Assembly (NCBI GenBank): GCA_947561715.1
Contig: OX387201.1
Coordinates: 8,880,001 to 8,944,000, forward strand
DNA: 64,000 nt
Direction of reading: 5' to 3'
DNA from: Ascidia mentula
Taxonomy: Eukaryota; Chordata; Ascidiacea; Phlebobranchia; Ascidiidae
A program made the position numbers and the translations under genes. This document shows, piece after piece, positions 13,128-27,111 of the stretch. Each line of letters starts with the position of its first letter. Position 1 is the first letter of the stretch. Under the pieces are notes generated by a model. That model worked only from the letters and a program-made list of their open reading frames with translations. It did not search any database and was not told the origin of the DNA.

Positions 13128-14897
13128 TACTTCGCCTCAGTAGGTCTTTACAAAGTATCCACTGCTTTCCCCGCAAGAAAATGAAGGTTTTATTCAAGAA
13201 ATCTCGCCCATGTGTTCGAAGTTCTCGCGTACGTGCTGCCTAGTACTCGCTCTCACACCTCTTCGTAAACTCACAGGGCGCTGTGGGATGTCGAGCGAGC
13301 AGTATACGGGGAATATACCTTATCGGCTAGACAGACAGGAAATGTGTCCAGCTTCTTTCGAAACACGTAGCAACAGGTAGAAAAGTTTTTTCTAATTTTT
13401 GTTTATTTGTACCATGATAATTCTCTTGAAAAGATATTCTGAAGTTTGTTTGAGAATTTAACTAGTGCTTGTGGAACATAAATTATTGTAACCCATATTT
13501 TATAGTGCATTGAAAACTACAGTCTGGTTAAAAAATTTTGACTTGTTTGGCCAATATTTGGTCCAGATATACAACAAGTAGTATTTGTAGTAGGCAGAGA
13601 ACATGCTACAACAGCATGAATGCTGACCCTGGCTATGATGAACCAGTAATCGGTCGAATTTCGAAATGGTTAATGCGAGCTTTTTTATTGGCAATTCAGT
13701 TTCACGTTAAGTTTATGTGGCATTGCATTTGTAAAGTGGGTCAATGCCACACACCCGACGAAAACGAGATTTGAAAAATCGCACCCGGTAACGTGTGATT
13801 GGAGTCACGACAGTGCTGGTCATATTTGGGCAAGTAAGGCCACTCATAATGACCAACATCGTTCAGTGGGCTGGCCCGGCGAAGTGGCATTCTCATATCT
13901 CACCAGTAGTAGTGAAAGTTTTGTTCCGACTTGTTTTTATCGGAGGCGGCTTAGCATCCGCAACACGATAAAAGTATGACATACGTACGGAGATTTTTTT
14001 CAGTAACAACGCGAACGATTTATGAAATGACTAATACTAAATTCAATGATGGAAACATGAACGCACAAAAATTTTTTTTGTACTGTAGTTGTAGATGAAT
14101 TGGTTCTACATTTTTACCGCTCTTCTATGTGCAACAAATTTTCATTAAATGTTTGGTATTGCTTATGTGTAATATAAACATGCAAGCTTACAAACGTACA
14201 CACAAAAAGAAAATTTTTTTTTTTAAGAATTGGCTATTCGTGGAATATTAAGCCATAAACATTTGATACAACTCTTTTAAATACACAACGAACGTAGTCT
14301 GGTCTAATGACAAAACACTGAAGAGCATACATTATTCTTTCAATGTTCACAATTTTGCCAAATATGTTCAAGATATTGAAATTGTAGTGAACTTTTTGTT
14401 CTATCCACAGTGTGTTTGACATTGATCAAAACATATTCACGAGCGATTAATCAACCACACAACGCATAGACATACCATACATGAACATTAAATAGAAAAA
14501 ATCTTGCGTTTGGTATTATTGCTGTGCTGTGGATGCGGCAAGAACCCACTCCACACTGTACTGCACGAAATAGTGGGTGAAGATTACTACAGTGATTTAA
14601 TACAATGATCAATTTGCTTTGAAAAGAAAGGGCATTTTCCAGCACACTACAGCATTACAGGCGTGTAGAGCTCTTCATCCTTTTAACTATGTAAACTTTA
14701 AAAAACCTTTTTGGCTCAAAATATACAATATTTTACTATTCAGTTGAGTTGTTTTACAGATCAATTTGTTCTTGTACGAATTCCAGCTCCAATCAGATGT
14801 GGAATGATTTCGCCCAACAAGACAACAAATCAAGTAGCCACACAGAGTCACAGATTTAGAAGTTGGTAATTTTTAATCAGGTAAGAGTGAGGCCACT
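13128..14897. other. Intergenic: leprecan promoter region and ARL8 3' flank
   Basis: About 1.8 kb without a supported exon. It lies upstream of leprecan and downstream of ARL8, both minus-strand genes. The first 250 bases above the leprecan ATG are richer in CG dinucleotides than the rest and contain the T-box half-site listed separately. Runs of A or T occur near 14070 and 14212-14225. The open frames here lack splice support and domains. Confidence 0.5.
13253..13260 (-). promoter_or_regulatory. T-box (Brachyury-type) half-site upstream of leprecan
   Basis: The plus strand reads TCACACCT, which is AGGTGTGA on the gene's strand: the consensus T-box half-site. It is 126 bp upstream of the leprecan start codon. 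Brachyury control of leprecan in Ciona notochord is published knowledge; that this particular site is used is inference. An 8-mer of this kind also occurs by chance, for example at 9052-9059 across a leprecan splice donor. Confidence 0.4.
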
Positions 14898-17174
14898 TTA
14901 GCTTCCTCCCGCCTTTGAATGTTGTGTGAGCCATTGTAATGTAATATCTGCCAAAAAAAGGTGTTCAATGTACATGTCATATTCAACCCAATAAAGCAAA
15001 ACACTCACCAATATTGTCTTTTTCTTTGCACGATATTGAATAGCAACAAATTTCTCTATCCTGAATCGCTGCAAGATTCCTAAAAATGTCAACAATTCAT
15101 AAATAATTTATAACAACATTCAGATTTCCTTATTATATGTCTTTAAATGGGTACAAGCAACAAATATCCACCATGGTGTTACTAAAATACCATATACTTT
15201 AAAGCCATTCAATCAAATGTTTACTTCAATACATGTCTTCTCTGCATTTTGAATCAATTCAACAATGTTGCATTTAAAGTTGGAATTTTATACATTTATA
15301 ATTTAAAGTCTTGCAAACAAATAATAAGTTCTGAGAATTTTTAAAAGGGAAAGAATCTTTAATTGATCATAGAAAGCATTTTCAAATAATTTGACAAAAT
15401 GTCATGTGCAAGCTTGGATGGACAAAATTAATAAAGTCAGCAGGAAAGTAATCTGCTTAGTCAGCGGGAAATAGCCTTAATTACCGTCACATGACTTATG
15501 ACTTACATTCTTTCAATTAATTCTTTTTCGTCTAAAGAATTAGGAAGATCTTTTTTGTTGCCCAACACAAGTACCTGTAACACAAATATCAGTTTAAAGT
15601 CTATTGGTCAGCCCAGCCTTGTTGGGAGTGATTTTATAAATAAAAAAAATTTACCGGAATTCCTTGAAGTTGTGGTTTCTCTAACAAGTTGTGCAATTCA
15701 TTTCTGGAGGCTTCGACCTTTTCATGATCAGCAGCATCCACCATGTATCTTAACATTTAAGAATATTCATATTTGTATCACAAAAAAAAGCAGTAGCATT
15801 TTACTACAGGATCAGCCTGGCTTATAATCATAAATACGTATTTCGCCCCATGGGCATCTTCAGTTCCTTGCAGTAAACACAATATATGATTTTAAAAACG
15901 TCTGAAAAACAACAAACCAGACTGATCCTGTAGTAAAAAGCTCCTGATTTTTTTATTGTTGTTACGACAGTTACAGTGATCGCTAGGCCTGCATCTGCAG
16001 TTTTGGTTAGATCCCAATATTTCAATTTTTGAAGTGTCAGTTACATATTTGTATATTATTATTTTGTCCTATCGTAATGGCAATCGGTGAGAACAATTAT
16101 GCAACATTAACAGATGCTCTGAAAGAGTCGAGAATAAACAAGCTTTAAATCACAAGCGGTTGTTAAAAAGCTGACAATGTGATAGCACAAAACCATCACA
16201 ATTGCTGCATTATGTCATAAATGTATATAATTGGAAACAATAATTGGTAGGTTAAAAAATTAGGGCACACATATGCTTACACAATTGCATTCACTCCTCT
16301 ACAGTATCTTTCCCACATGCTCCTAAATCGAGGTTGTCCACCAATATCCCATACCTAGAAAGTTATTAAAGATTTGACATTAAAAATGATACATACACAA
16401 TAAAAAAAACTGCTTACATTATTTAACATGAATAAACACTATGTATAATGCTTATAATTAGAAGAAATGTACTGTCACCAACATCTGTGACCTGGTGCAA
16501 CTTGTGGTATCTATACTTAGTTTATTCATATTCAAATACCAAGTCTATGACAATCATAGAGTTAATTTTACCATTCTTAGACTTTTGAGAACATGAGCAC
16601 AATTATAGTCGACAACCAAGGAATTCACAGACAACCTAATTATGGTTGCTTATTCTATATTGAGGCTAAACAACTCAGGGCAAGTAATTGAAATTAGTTA
16701 TATATATTTAATCTATCATTGCAGCTTGCAATTGAACTTTTAGAATTACACTTTGTGTAGGTTGTCTCTGAAACTTGTGTAGGTACAAGATGTGTAATGC
16801 AACCATACTTTTTTGCTTTAAAAATGGAGACAAGCAAAAGATAATAGAAGTTGCTGAAAACATACATATTTACAATTTACATAACCATTATTAACATTTT
16901 AAATACCTTGATAGTGACATTTCCTTTAGTGACTTTTCGCATGTTAAATCCAACTGTTGGTATCATATCCTCATTAAATTGACCAGACTATGAAGTAAAC
17001 ATTGTTAACAGTGTGATACAACACATAACAAAAAGTAAACACAACACATACCGCAATAACATTGACAAAAGTTGTCTTTCCAGAATATTGCAATCCAACC
17101 AGGGTTAACTCCATTTCCTCCTTCCAAAACAGTGCCCGGAACCAATCAAGCAATCGCCCAAAAAATGCAAACAT
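14898..17174 (-). CDS. ARL8: ARL8 small GTPase (lysosome positioning)
   Basis: Seven exons: 17052-17174, 16907-16987, 16281-16354, 15655-15748, 15507-15574, 15009-15079, 14898-14947. The product is 186 residues, the same length as human ARL8A and ARL8B and nearly identical across most of its length. Visible motifs: the N-terminal amphipathic helix ([14 protein letters not shown]), P-loop GLQYSGKT, switch I region with [10 protein letters not shown], switch II WDIGGQ, guanine-specificity motif NKKD, and a C-terminal SCK motif. Like other ARL8 proteins it has no glycine at position 2 for myristoylation; ARL8 attaches to lysosomes through its acetylated N-terminal helix and links them to kinesin through SKIP. 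All splice sites are GT-AG and all phases agree. Whether it corresponds to A or B is not meaningful, since that split is vertebrate. Confidence 0.98.
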
Positions 17175-18455
17175 TTTTGCAACGTTAGGTGTAAACTACA
17201 GGTCACAAATGTAAACTAATATATCACTGCTTCTGGTATGGTAATCTGTATAGTAAAATAACTGTTTAGGACACAACACATACGCATCTTATTGACATTC
17301 TCCACATTATTGTTGTACCAACAAACTACACAAGTAATAGCAAGCAACGTGTCTTTCATGAAAACAAATGGACAAACAAGTAACAAGACAAATGGTGTGA
17401 AACGAAATGCACCGCATGCTCCACCAAGTGGTAAAAAAACATTTCTCAACACACTGGTCACATGATTTTTGTTTTTCGTTTCTCTTTGTCTTAAGATGTA
17501 AAAGAGTTTTGATGTTTTTAGTAAAATTCATTTATGCTGGGCAATAATTTTCTAAATACAGGATGCAGATAAAAGTGCCTGTAAAACCAGGACTCTCCAA
17601 CCACCGGTCCGCGTCGCTGTGCCGCCCCGTGACACATCTGTGACCAGTCCGTATGGAAAAATGGCCATAAATTGAGAATGCTACATGCTTCATGCCCGCA
17701 ACGCTTCATCCAGGCACTATGGCATGTTCTTGTGTCTTCCAACCCTGATGCATCTTTCCTGGAGAGTTCGTGTACGTAAAAAATGCTACATGCGTTTAAT
17801 TAGGGTCGTAGTGGAACAGGATAACTACATCAAACATTTTGGCAGAAACCAATGCCTATGCATCAACAACAAACTGATATGGAAGGCCAGTGGCCACGGT
17901 AGAGGATTTTTTCAGAACTATAAGCACATCCGTTAGATGCTTGTTAAAATGTAAACTTGTTAACAAGTGTTCCTTGTTAAAAAAATTTTACAATATTTTG
18001 CAGAATTTCTTTTTTGATAGATATATTTATCCTAATGATTAATTTATGCTTTGGTCTCGTGTGTTAAGGAAACAGATCACTATCGGGCATATTTACAGGA
18101 GTGATGGTTGTTCGTAACAGACAAGAATGCCCAATCTTGCACCACCATAAGTGACCTTTACTTATCGTTTACAGACGAACAAAAATTCTGTTTAAAGACA
18201 ACGTTCACAACACGGAATTGCTGTTAGATCAGAACAGCTTTATGTTCGCTTCTATTAGTTAACCCCGTTCATATTCCAAATGTATCCGCGTCTTATCAAT
18301 TTAGCTCCCTAGTAAAGCTGATGAAATCCACACCACGCATATAAAAAGTGAATACATTGAAACAAAATTTCCGAGCGAGAAAACGTCGACTCAGTTGAAT
18401 AAACCCAGCTACTAAAACGCATTCAGCCGATAGATGGCAGGCAGGAGCGTGAATG
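17175..18455. other. Intergenic: ARL8 upstream region and RUVBL1 3' flank
   Basis: Holds the ARL8 promoter and the 3' end region of RUVBL1. No exon is supported. An 83-codon plus-strand frame at 17685-17936 has no recognisable domain. A GC-rich, transposon-like fragment lies near 17592-17665 and is listed separately. Confidence 0.5.
17592..17665. mobile_element. Possible hAT-type transposon end (fragment)
   Basis: The plus strand begins CAGGACTCTCCAACCACCGG and continues GC-rich, unlike the surrounding AT-rich DNA. This resembles the hAT end pattern CAGGGGTCCCCAACC followed by an ACCGGTCCGCG-like stretch. I found no matching inverted end downstream and no 8-bp target duplication, so it is at most a fragment. 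Confidence 0.3.
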
Positions 18456-21877
<3,422 letters not shown>

Positions 21878-22233
21878 TTAGTAGATGTATCTTGATCTTA
21901 TTTTATAGTGAAACAAATTGTTTATACCAATATTTAACACCTTTTTTGTGTAGCAACATGCACAAACTCAAGCAAATCTCAAATCAGCAAACAACTGAAA
22001 CCAGGTCAGTTAAAAAATTTACAGGGTCGCTTTGCAATTAACAGCATGCAATAAATTTAATTTAAAACTGTTTTTTGAGAGCCTAAGTAAGAATTTTTAC
22101 AAAGAAATAACTGGTTTATGAAAAAAAAACATCTTCTTTCTAGACTGAAACGTCGGAGTGTTTACTTTTACCAACAACAAAAATACATTCAGCTTGGACC
22201 TACCTTGTAATATGTTGTCAAGCACATGCGGGG

Positions 22234-22242
22234 ATAAATTTG
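22234..22242. repeat. Left target-site duplication of the Mutator-like element
   Basis: ATAAATTTG lies immediately outside the left inverted repeat and recurs, in the same orientation, at 26836-26844 immediately outside the right one. A perfect 9-bp duplication is typical of Mutator-like insertions. Confidence 0.9.
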
Positions 22243-22345
22243 GGAAATCACTAGAACCCAGCCTCTGTGTTAAAACAGACTCCAGATTTACGTCACAATT
22301 GTGCGTCACTATCGTGCGTGTTGCCTCACAAACGACATTGTTTGC
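22243..22345 (+). repeat. Left 103-bp terminal inverted repeat of the MULE
   Basis: Matches the reverse complement of 26733-26835 at 102 of 103 positions; the difference is T versus A within GTGTTAAAACAG at about 22270. It contains palindromic CACAATTGTG and several CGTCAC motifs, which could bind a transposase. Similarity stops sharply at both repeat edges. Confidence 0.95.
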
Positions 22346-22527
22346 TTGCTTACAGCAGGCTTTACCAGGACTGATGAAAACCATGTGATGTCGCATAGAT
22401 CTTAGTATTATTAAGTTTTGTACGATATTTGCAATAGGAAGAAGATGTTTTTCTGTGGAAAGAGTTTTTATTTCCTTAAGGACATTGCGAATGTCAAGCA
22501 TTTCGCCATTTTAGAAACTGCGTTTCA

Positions 22528-25164
22528 ATGCCGAGACGTTTGAGTGTATCTAACGGGATTGTTCCAACGAGGTATAAAACTGTAAAAACTTCTTGTTATT
22601 TATAATTGTGTGTAAAAACTTGCTTTAGTAGCCATCAAGAAGAATTACATTGCGAAGTGGAATTTGCACATTCCAATGCAGTGCTAAAGGTAGTTACAAA
22701 CATATGTGGTGAATTTTTAAAAGTTTTTGAGTAAAAAATATCCACTTGCTAGTTAATCCATTTCATTTATACCACCGTTTTTTTTCAGTGGTACGACTCC
22801 AAGCAAAAGGCTGAAAATATGCTACACCAGTTCAAAAAATCATTTGCATTAACTTTTAAGACCTCCTCTGTTAAATCATATGGTGAGTTAAGTTCCAAAT
22901 CCTTTTCTTTCTGTCCAACTATTTTTATTCAACTAATGCTGGTAAATTTGAATAGACAACTAATTTTCAACATGATGCTTTTTGTTATTTTGTATCAAAA
23001 AAATAACCGTTTTCAGACTTGCATAAAAGCTCAGTGCACTGGAATGATGCAGGCATTCCTTACATTATTGCCCATTCGGATTACTATGAGTCACTTTGGG
23101 ACATTGGCAGAAGTCAACTGGGTGCTAACAAAATGTGTCAGTTTAAAGTCACACTGTCTGAAGTTCTGGTATTTTCTAAGTTTGAAAACATGGCAAGTTG
23201 TTGTTTGTCATGACACAAAAAGTACACATTATGTTTACTAGATAAGTTAGGACGGATAAGTCATTGTCTGGCTTGATCACAATTTTGCACAAGGAATTTT
23301 TACCTAATGCATATGAGAAGTAAGCAGTATACCTCTCAACATTAATTTTTGGGTATCCAGTAAAATTAATTTATTCATAAATTTGTTTAGATACAAACAA
23401 GAAAACTTGAGATCTTCTGGAAATTACCGAAGTTACAATGCAGACATTCCCAACTTCCTTCGAAATCGACCAAAAAGGTTGGTTAAACATTGCATTAAGC
23501 GTATAGGAGAGTCTACAAACATTCAGGCAAGTTCAATTTGTAGAAAGGGAGATATGTTTACTGTGGTAAGCAGTTCATCTTCAGAAATATACACCATAAA
23601 ATTTGGCAATGATAGGAATTTTCCCAAGTGCACATGTCATGATTTTTTGCACAATTTTTTACCATGCAAACATATGTTTGCAATTTTTAACAAATATGCA
23701 GATGTTGGATGGCATAGTTTGCCAGAATGGTATTCCAATTCGGTTTACATGGTTTTGGATCCAGCGGTTGTAAACCAATTGTCAATTGAAACTGTTTCTG
23801 ATTTTGTGGTTAAAAATGAAGAAATCAAGAATACCACCACAAGCCAATCAAAAACTCAACCTGAAAACATTGCGGTAACTGATGAACAAACCACAGGTCG
23901 CAAGCAAAGCCATCAAAAGTTTCTTGATTTGATGAAGCATTTGATAGACCTCTCTTATGATGTCAGTTCCAAACAAGTTTTGGATAAAGGCATTTTAAAT
24001 ATTGAATCAGTTATTACAAAATTTTCGAAAGCATGTTCTTATGATGCCGGTCTTCGAATATCTAGGCCTCCTGAGCTTAAGTCTTTGAAAAGGAAGCGAA
24101 AATCAACATTCCCTGAAAAAGGTTCTCATGATGAGTTGCCTCGCAAGCGACCAAAGCCAAACCCATTTTCTTCACGGGTTGGGCAGTTTGCAAACCTCAT
24201 GCAACCACTGCATCATGTAACCACTTTATTTCCAATACCCAAGAAAAATGAAAAACGAAGAAGAGTAAAGGCAGCCATTTGTGAACAAACAAGTGAAATG
24301 GAGTTAATGAATGATAGGAGTGAAAAACCAGAAGTACAACAACACATCACAGCTCACATTAAGGGTTACAATGCTTCAAGTAAGGTTTTGCAAAATGGTC
24401 CTCATACCCTTGGAGTTAAATCCCTTGATGACTCATTGCCACAACATGAAGTTCATACCTTGAAACAATGTGACAGCAGATTTAATGTTGGTTGGCTTTG
24501 TGATAAAGTGATTAACAGCTACTTATGGCAATTAACAAACATGTACCAGCATACCCTGTATGTTTGTTCTACTGTGGCTCAAACATTGCAAAGGAGAGTT
24601 TCAATTAAAAAAGTTTGGGAAGGAGTAAATTTGCAGGCACAACAAGCAATTTTTATACCTTGGAACCCCTCAGGTTTCCACTGGGTTTTGCTTGTTGTTG
24701 ACATTGTTAGCCGAAAAATGTTCTACAAAGACCCAATGACAATGCCTTGTTTGCAAACCGACAACAATGTTAAAACTGCAAAAGCCATGGTGAAGTATTT
24801 GTTAACAACAAAATTTGGTTGGAAAGTTACTGCTTTGGAAACTCCTCAAAGAACAAAACAACCTGATGGATCAAGTTGTGGAGTAATGATTTGTATGTAT
24901 GCCAAATGGCTAGCAACTGGAAAAAGTCTCCAGCAAAACACTTTTGTGCACAGCTATAGGCTTGAAATCTTAAGTTTGATTGCCGGAAAATGCCTTCATA
25001 ATACAATGGAGAAAAAAATATGTAAATCATGCAATGATAATGTTACTAACCCCTTACAACTGGACTGGATTGAATGCACTCGATGCAAACAGTGGTTTCA
25101 TATCAAATGTGTTGGTACTTCACTTGAAAATGCTAAAGAAAAATATTTTGTTTGTCCACTGTAG
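22528..25164 (+). CDS. MULE-encoded protein with SWIM finger, Ulp1-like protease and PHD finger
   Basis: Proposed exons: 22528-22571, 22632-22689, 22789-22882, 23017-23179, 23251-23319, 23391-25164, giving 733 residues. The last exon is one 1.77-kb open frame and is certain; the earlier ones fit phase and splice sites but are less sure, especially the donor at 23179/23180. The large exon holds a SWIM zinc finger (CTC...CKH, bases 23629-23675), basic nuclear-localisation-like clusters (LKRKRK and PRKRPKP), an Ulp1/C48 cysteine protease domain with His in FHW (24679), Asp in YKDP (24730) and Cys in SSCGV (24877), and a C-terminal PHD finger (CKSC...CTRC..WFH..C...C, 25021-25160). SWIM fingers bind DNA, Ulp1 enzymes cleave SUMO-like proteins and PHD fingers read histones; joint function is unknown. 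The gene lies wholly inside the transposon. No DDE catalytic triad was identified upstream of the SWIM finger. Confidence 0.8.
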
Positions 25165-26732
25165 ATCAATGGTTGCATCCTAATTATTCATCCTTGTATT
25201 TCATAAAAACAACCATTATTTTCTGGAGATAGCGGCCTAGTTGAACGCAAGTGTGGTCAACCAACCAAATAAGTCTGAAATGGCTCAACGTTCTACACAG
25301 GGTTGAGTTTCTGATTAAAATAAAACTCCCCTTATGTATGAATGTGGTTGACCGTTAGGACATTACATTGTGATGTACCTGAACGCTTTGTGTGGTTGCC
25401 AACTAGCTAGTATGGGGTAACCCAATGCTAGCTGAACGCTTACATAAGTGTGGCTAACCTTAACTGGCTCAAACCAAAACTCCACCTTATAAAGCATTGA
25501 TTTTTATTGTATGAGCATTTTTGTTCATAATTACTGAATGTTATCATTTGGCAGTTATTTGCTTGTAATTGTGATGTACTTTAAAACTAATTCCAGTTTC
25601 ATATGGCTACCGGCGAGGCGTCTTGGATGCCTCTTGGGCGTGATGGGAAATCCTGTGTTAACTTACAATAGCCGAGACCTAACAAGTTGTTTACAAAATT
25701 TGTTACAGGTTCCAGACTGGAGATCACACGAGTATTTTTCTTCATGAAGCACAGGATTCCTTCTCCAATGCATAGCAAATGAACCTGTTGCATTAAAATA
25801 TTTGGTTTTACACCTCAATGCACAATACTTACAAGTCACCTTTCAGGTAAGTACCTTCTGCTTCAGTATAATTTGAGCCTTCAGTGCCATAAAAACATGA
25901 CCTATATTTTCGTTAATTATGAATTCGTTGCAGCACAATACGCAAGGTTTTCTTCTGCCAGTAATCCTTAAAATGCCTTTACCATGGGGTGACTTGCTAC
26001 TTAACCTATGCTTATTAAAGCCATATAGGCCCATTTGTTCAGCAATACTCCAGACATGTGAAGCGAAATGACTAACGATAACTTACTTAAATTATTTGCA
26101 GGTTTGTCATCTACCCCGAATGTAAAAAGTTGCGCTCCGATGGTTGTATCACTTGTTTTTTTCCTGCGGAGTGAAGCATGAATCGACAAGTTCATCCGAA
26201 TCATTGTTATCCTGCAACTGAAATGTTACCCTGCAACAAAGCAAACTTCCAATTGGCTTTCAAATAAACAGTTGTAAACCTTGTATCACTTGTGCCTTCT
26301 GTATAAAGTATTTTGACATTGGTATGCTAGATTTAAAATAGAAAGTGAGGTTTGATTTAATTAGACATTAACAACTCTAAATACTCTCCTTACAATTCAT
26401 GAGAAGTACATAGTTTAAGAGAAAGTTGACGATTTTGCAGCAGAAGTTAAATGCAATAGAACTGGACAACACTTGGTAACACGGCACATATTTCGGTTCA
26501 CGTATCGAAAATAACCTACGTACGGGGCTGTTTTTTAAGTTATAATAGTGCCTCTTCCACTTTAAACGTTCATGAAGAAAGTTAAGCGCCTTTAACATGT
26601 GATTAACCGGGCTTTCCTAGAAAATAATAGGACACAGTTTAAATGTATTTTTAGTTTAATTTTAATATAGTGTTAGGGCCAATGCATACACAACTTACGT
26701 CCTCAGCAAATTTAGTCATTGATTCAGACAAT
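25165..26732. other. Right half of the MULE interior, no certain gene
   Basis: The stretch 25225-25480 contains degenerate repeats of a GAACGC..AAGTGTGGT(C/T)AACC-type unit. Minus-strand frames at 25843-26034 and 26001-26204 contain a CVLCC cluster and could be exons of a second element gene, but I could not join them with confidence. Nothing else coding was seen. Confidence 0.4.
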
Positions 26733-26835
26733 GCAAACAATGTCGTTTGTGAGGCAACACGCACGATAGTGACGCACAATTGTGACGTAAATCTGGAGTC
26801 TGTTTTTACACAGAGGCTGGGTTCTAGTGATTTCC
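26733..26835 (-). repeat. Right 103-bp terminal inverted repeat of the MULE
   Basis: Inverted copy of 22243-22345 with one mismatch. It ends GATTTCC at 26835 and is followed directly by the 9-bp duplication ATAAATTTG (26836-26844). Confidence 0.95.
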
Positions 26836-27111
26836 ATAAATTTGTTTCAAAACAACGGTTCAGCGGCCAGTATAGAAATCGTGAATCACTACATATTAAA
26901 GAATAAATCCAATGCAAACATGGAACAAACTTTTGTTAATTGTAGTCTTTCTGTAATTAATATTTGCAAATTCCTTTTTGATATCTAAATCTAATCGAAT
27001 ATTCAATATTTTTTTATACTGCACGCCCTTTTCTGTAAAGATGTACCCTGGGGCAAAGTTCTGCGGACGGAGCCAAACGCAGTATGATGGAAGTTTAATA
27101 ACACGTTAGCG

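Larger units (their letters stand above)
22243..26835. mobile_element. Mutator-like DNA transposon (MULE), 4.6 kb, both ends intact
   Basis: The element spans 4,593 bp between RUVBL1 and the glycosyltransferase gene. Its ends are 103-bp inverted repeats that differ at one base, starting GGAAATCACTAGAACCC. Perfect 9-bp duplications (ATAAATTTG) flank both ends. Long terminal inverted repeats with 9-bp duplications are the hallmark of Mutator-like elements, and the internal gene carries a SWIM zinc finger, found in MULE transposases, plus an Ulp1-type protease, known from some MULE groups. Near-identity of the repeats suggests a recent insertion. The catalytic DDE transposase domain was not recognised, so it may be a deletion derivative or use a core too diverged for me to see. 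Assigning it to MULE rather than a related superfamily such as KDZ rests on the ends and duplication length. Confidence 0.85.

Noticed and set aside
22097..22501. 134-codon minus-strand open frame
   Set aside because: Most of it is the MULE left inverted repeat read as protein; the same peptide is seen at the right repeat near 26740. It is not a conserved protein.
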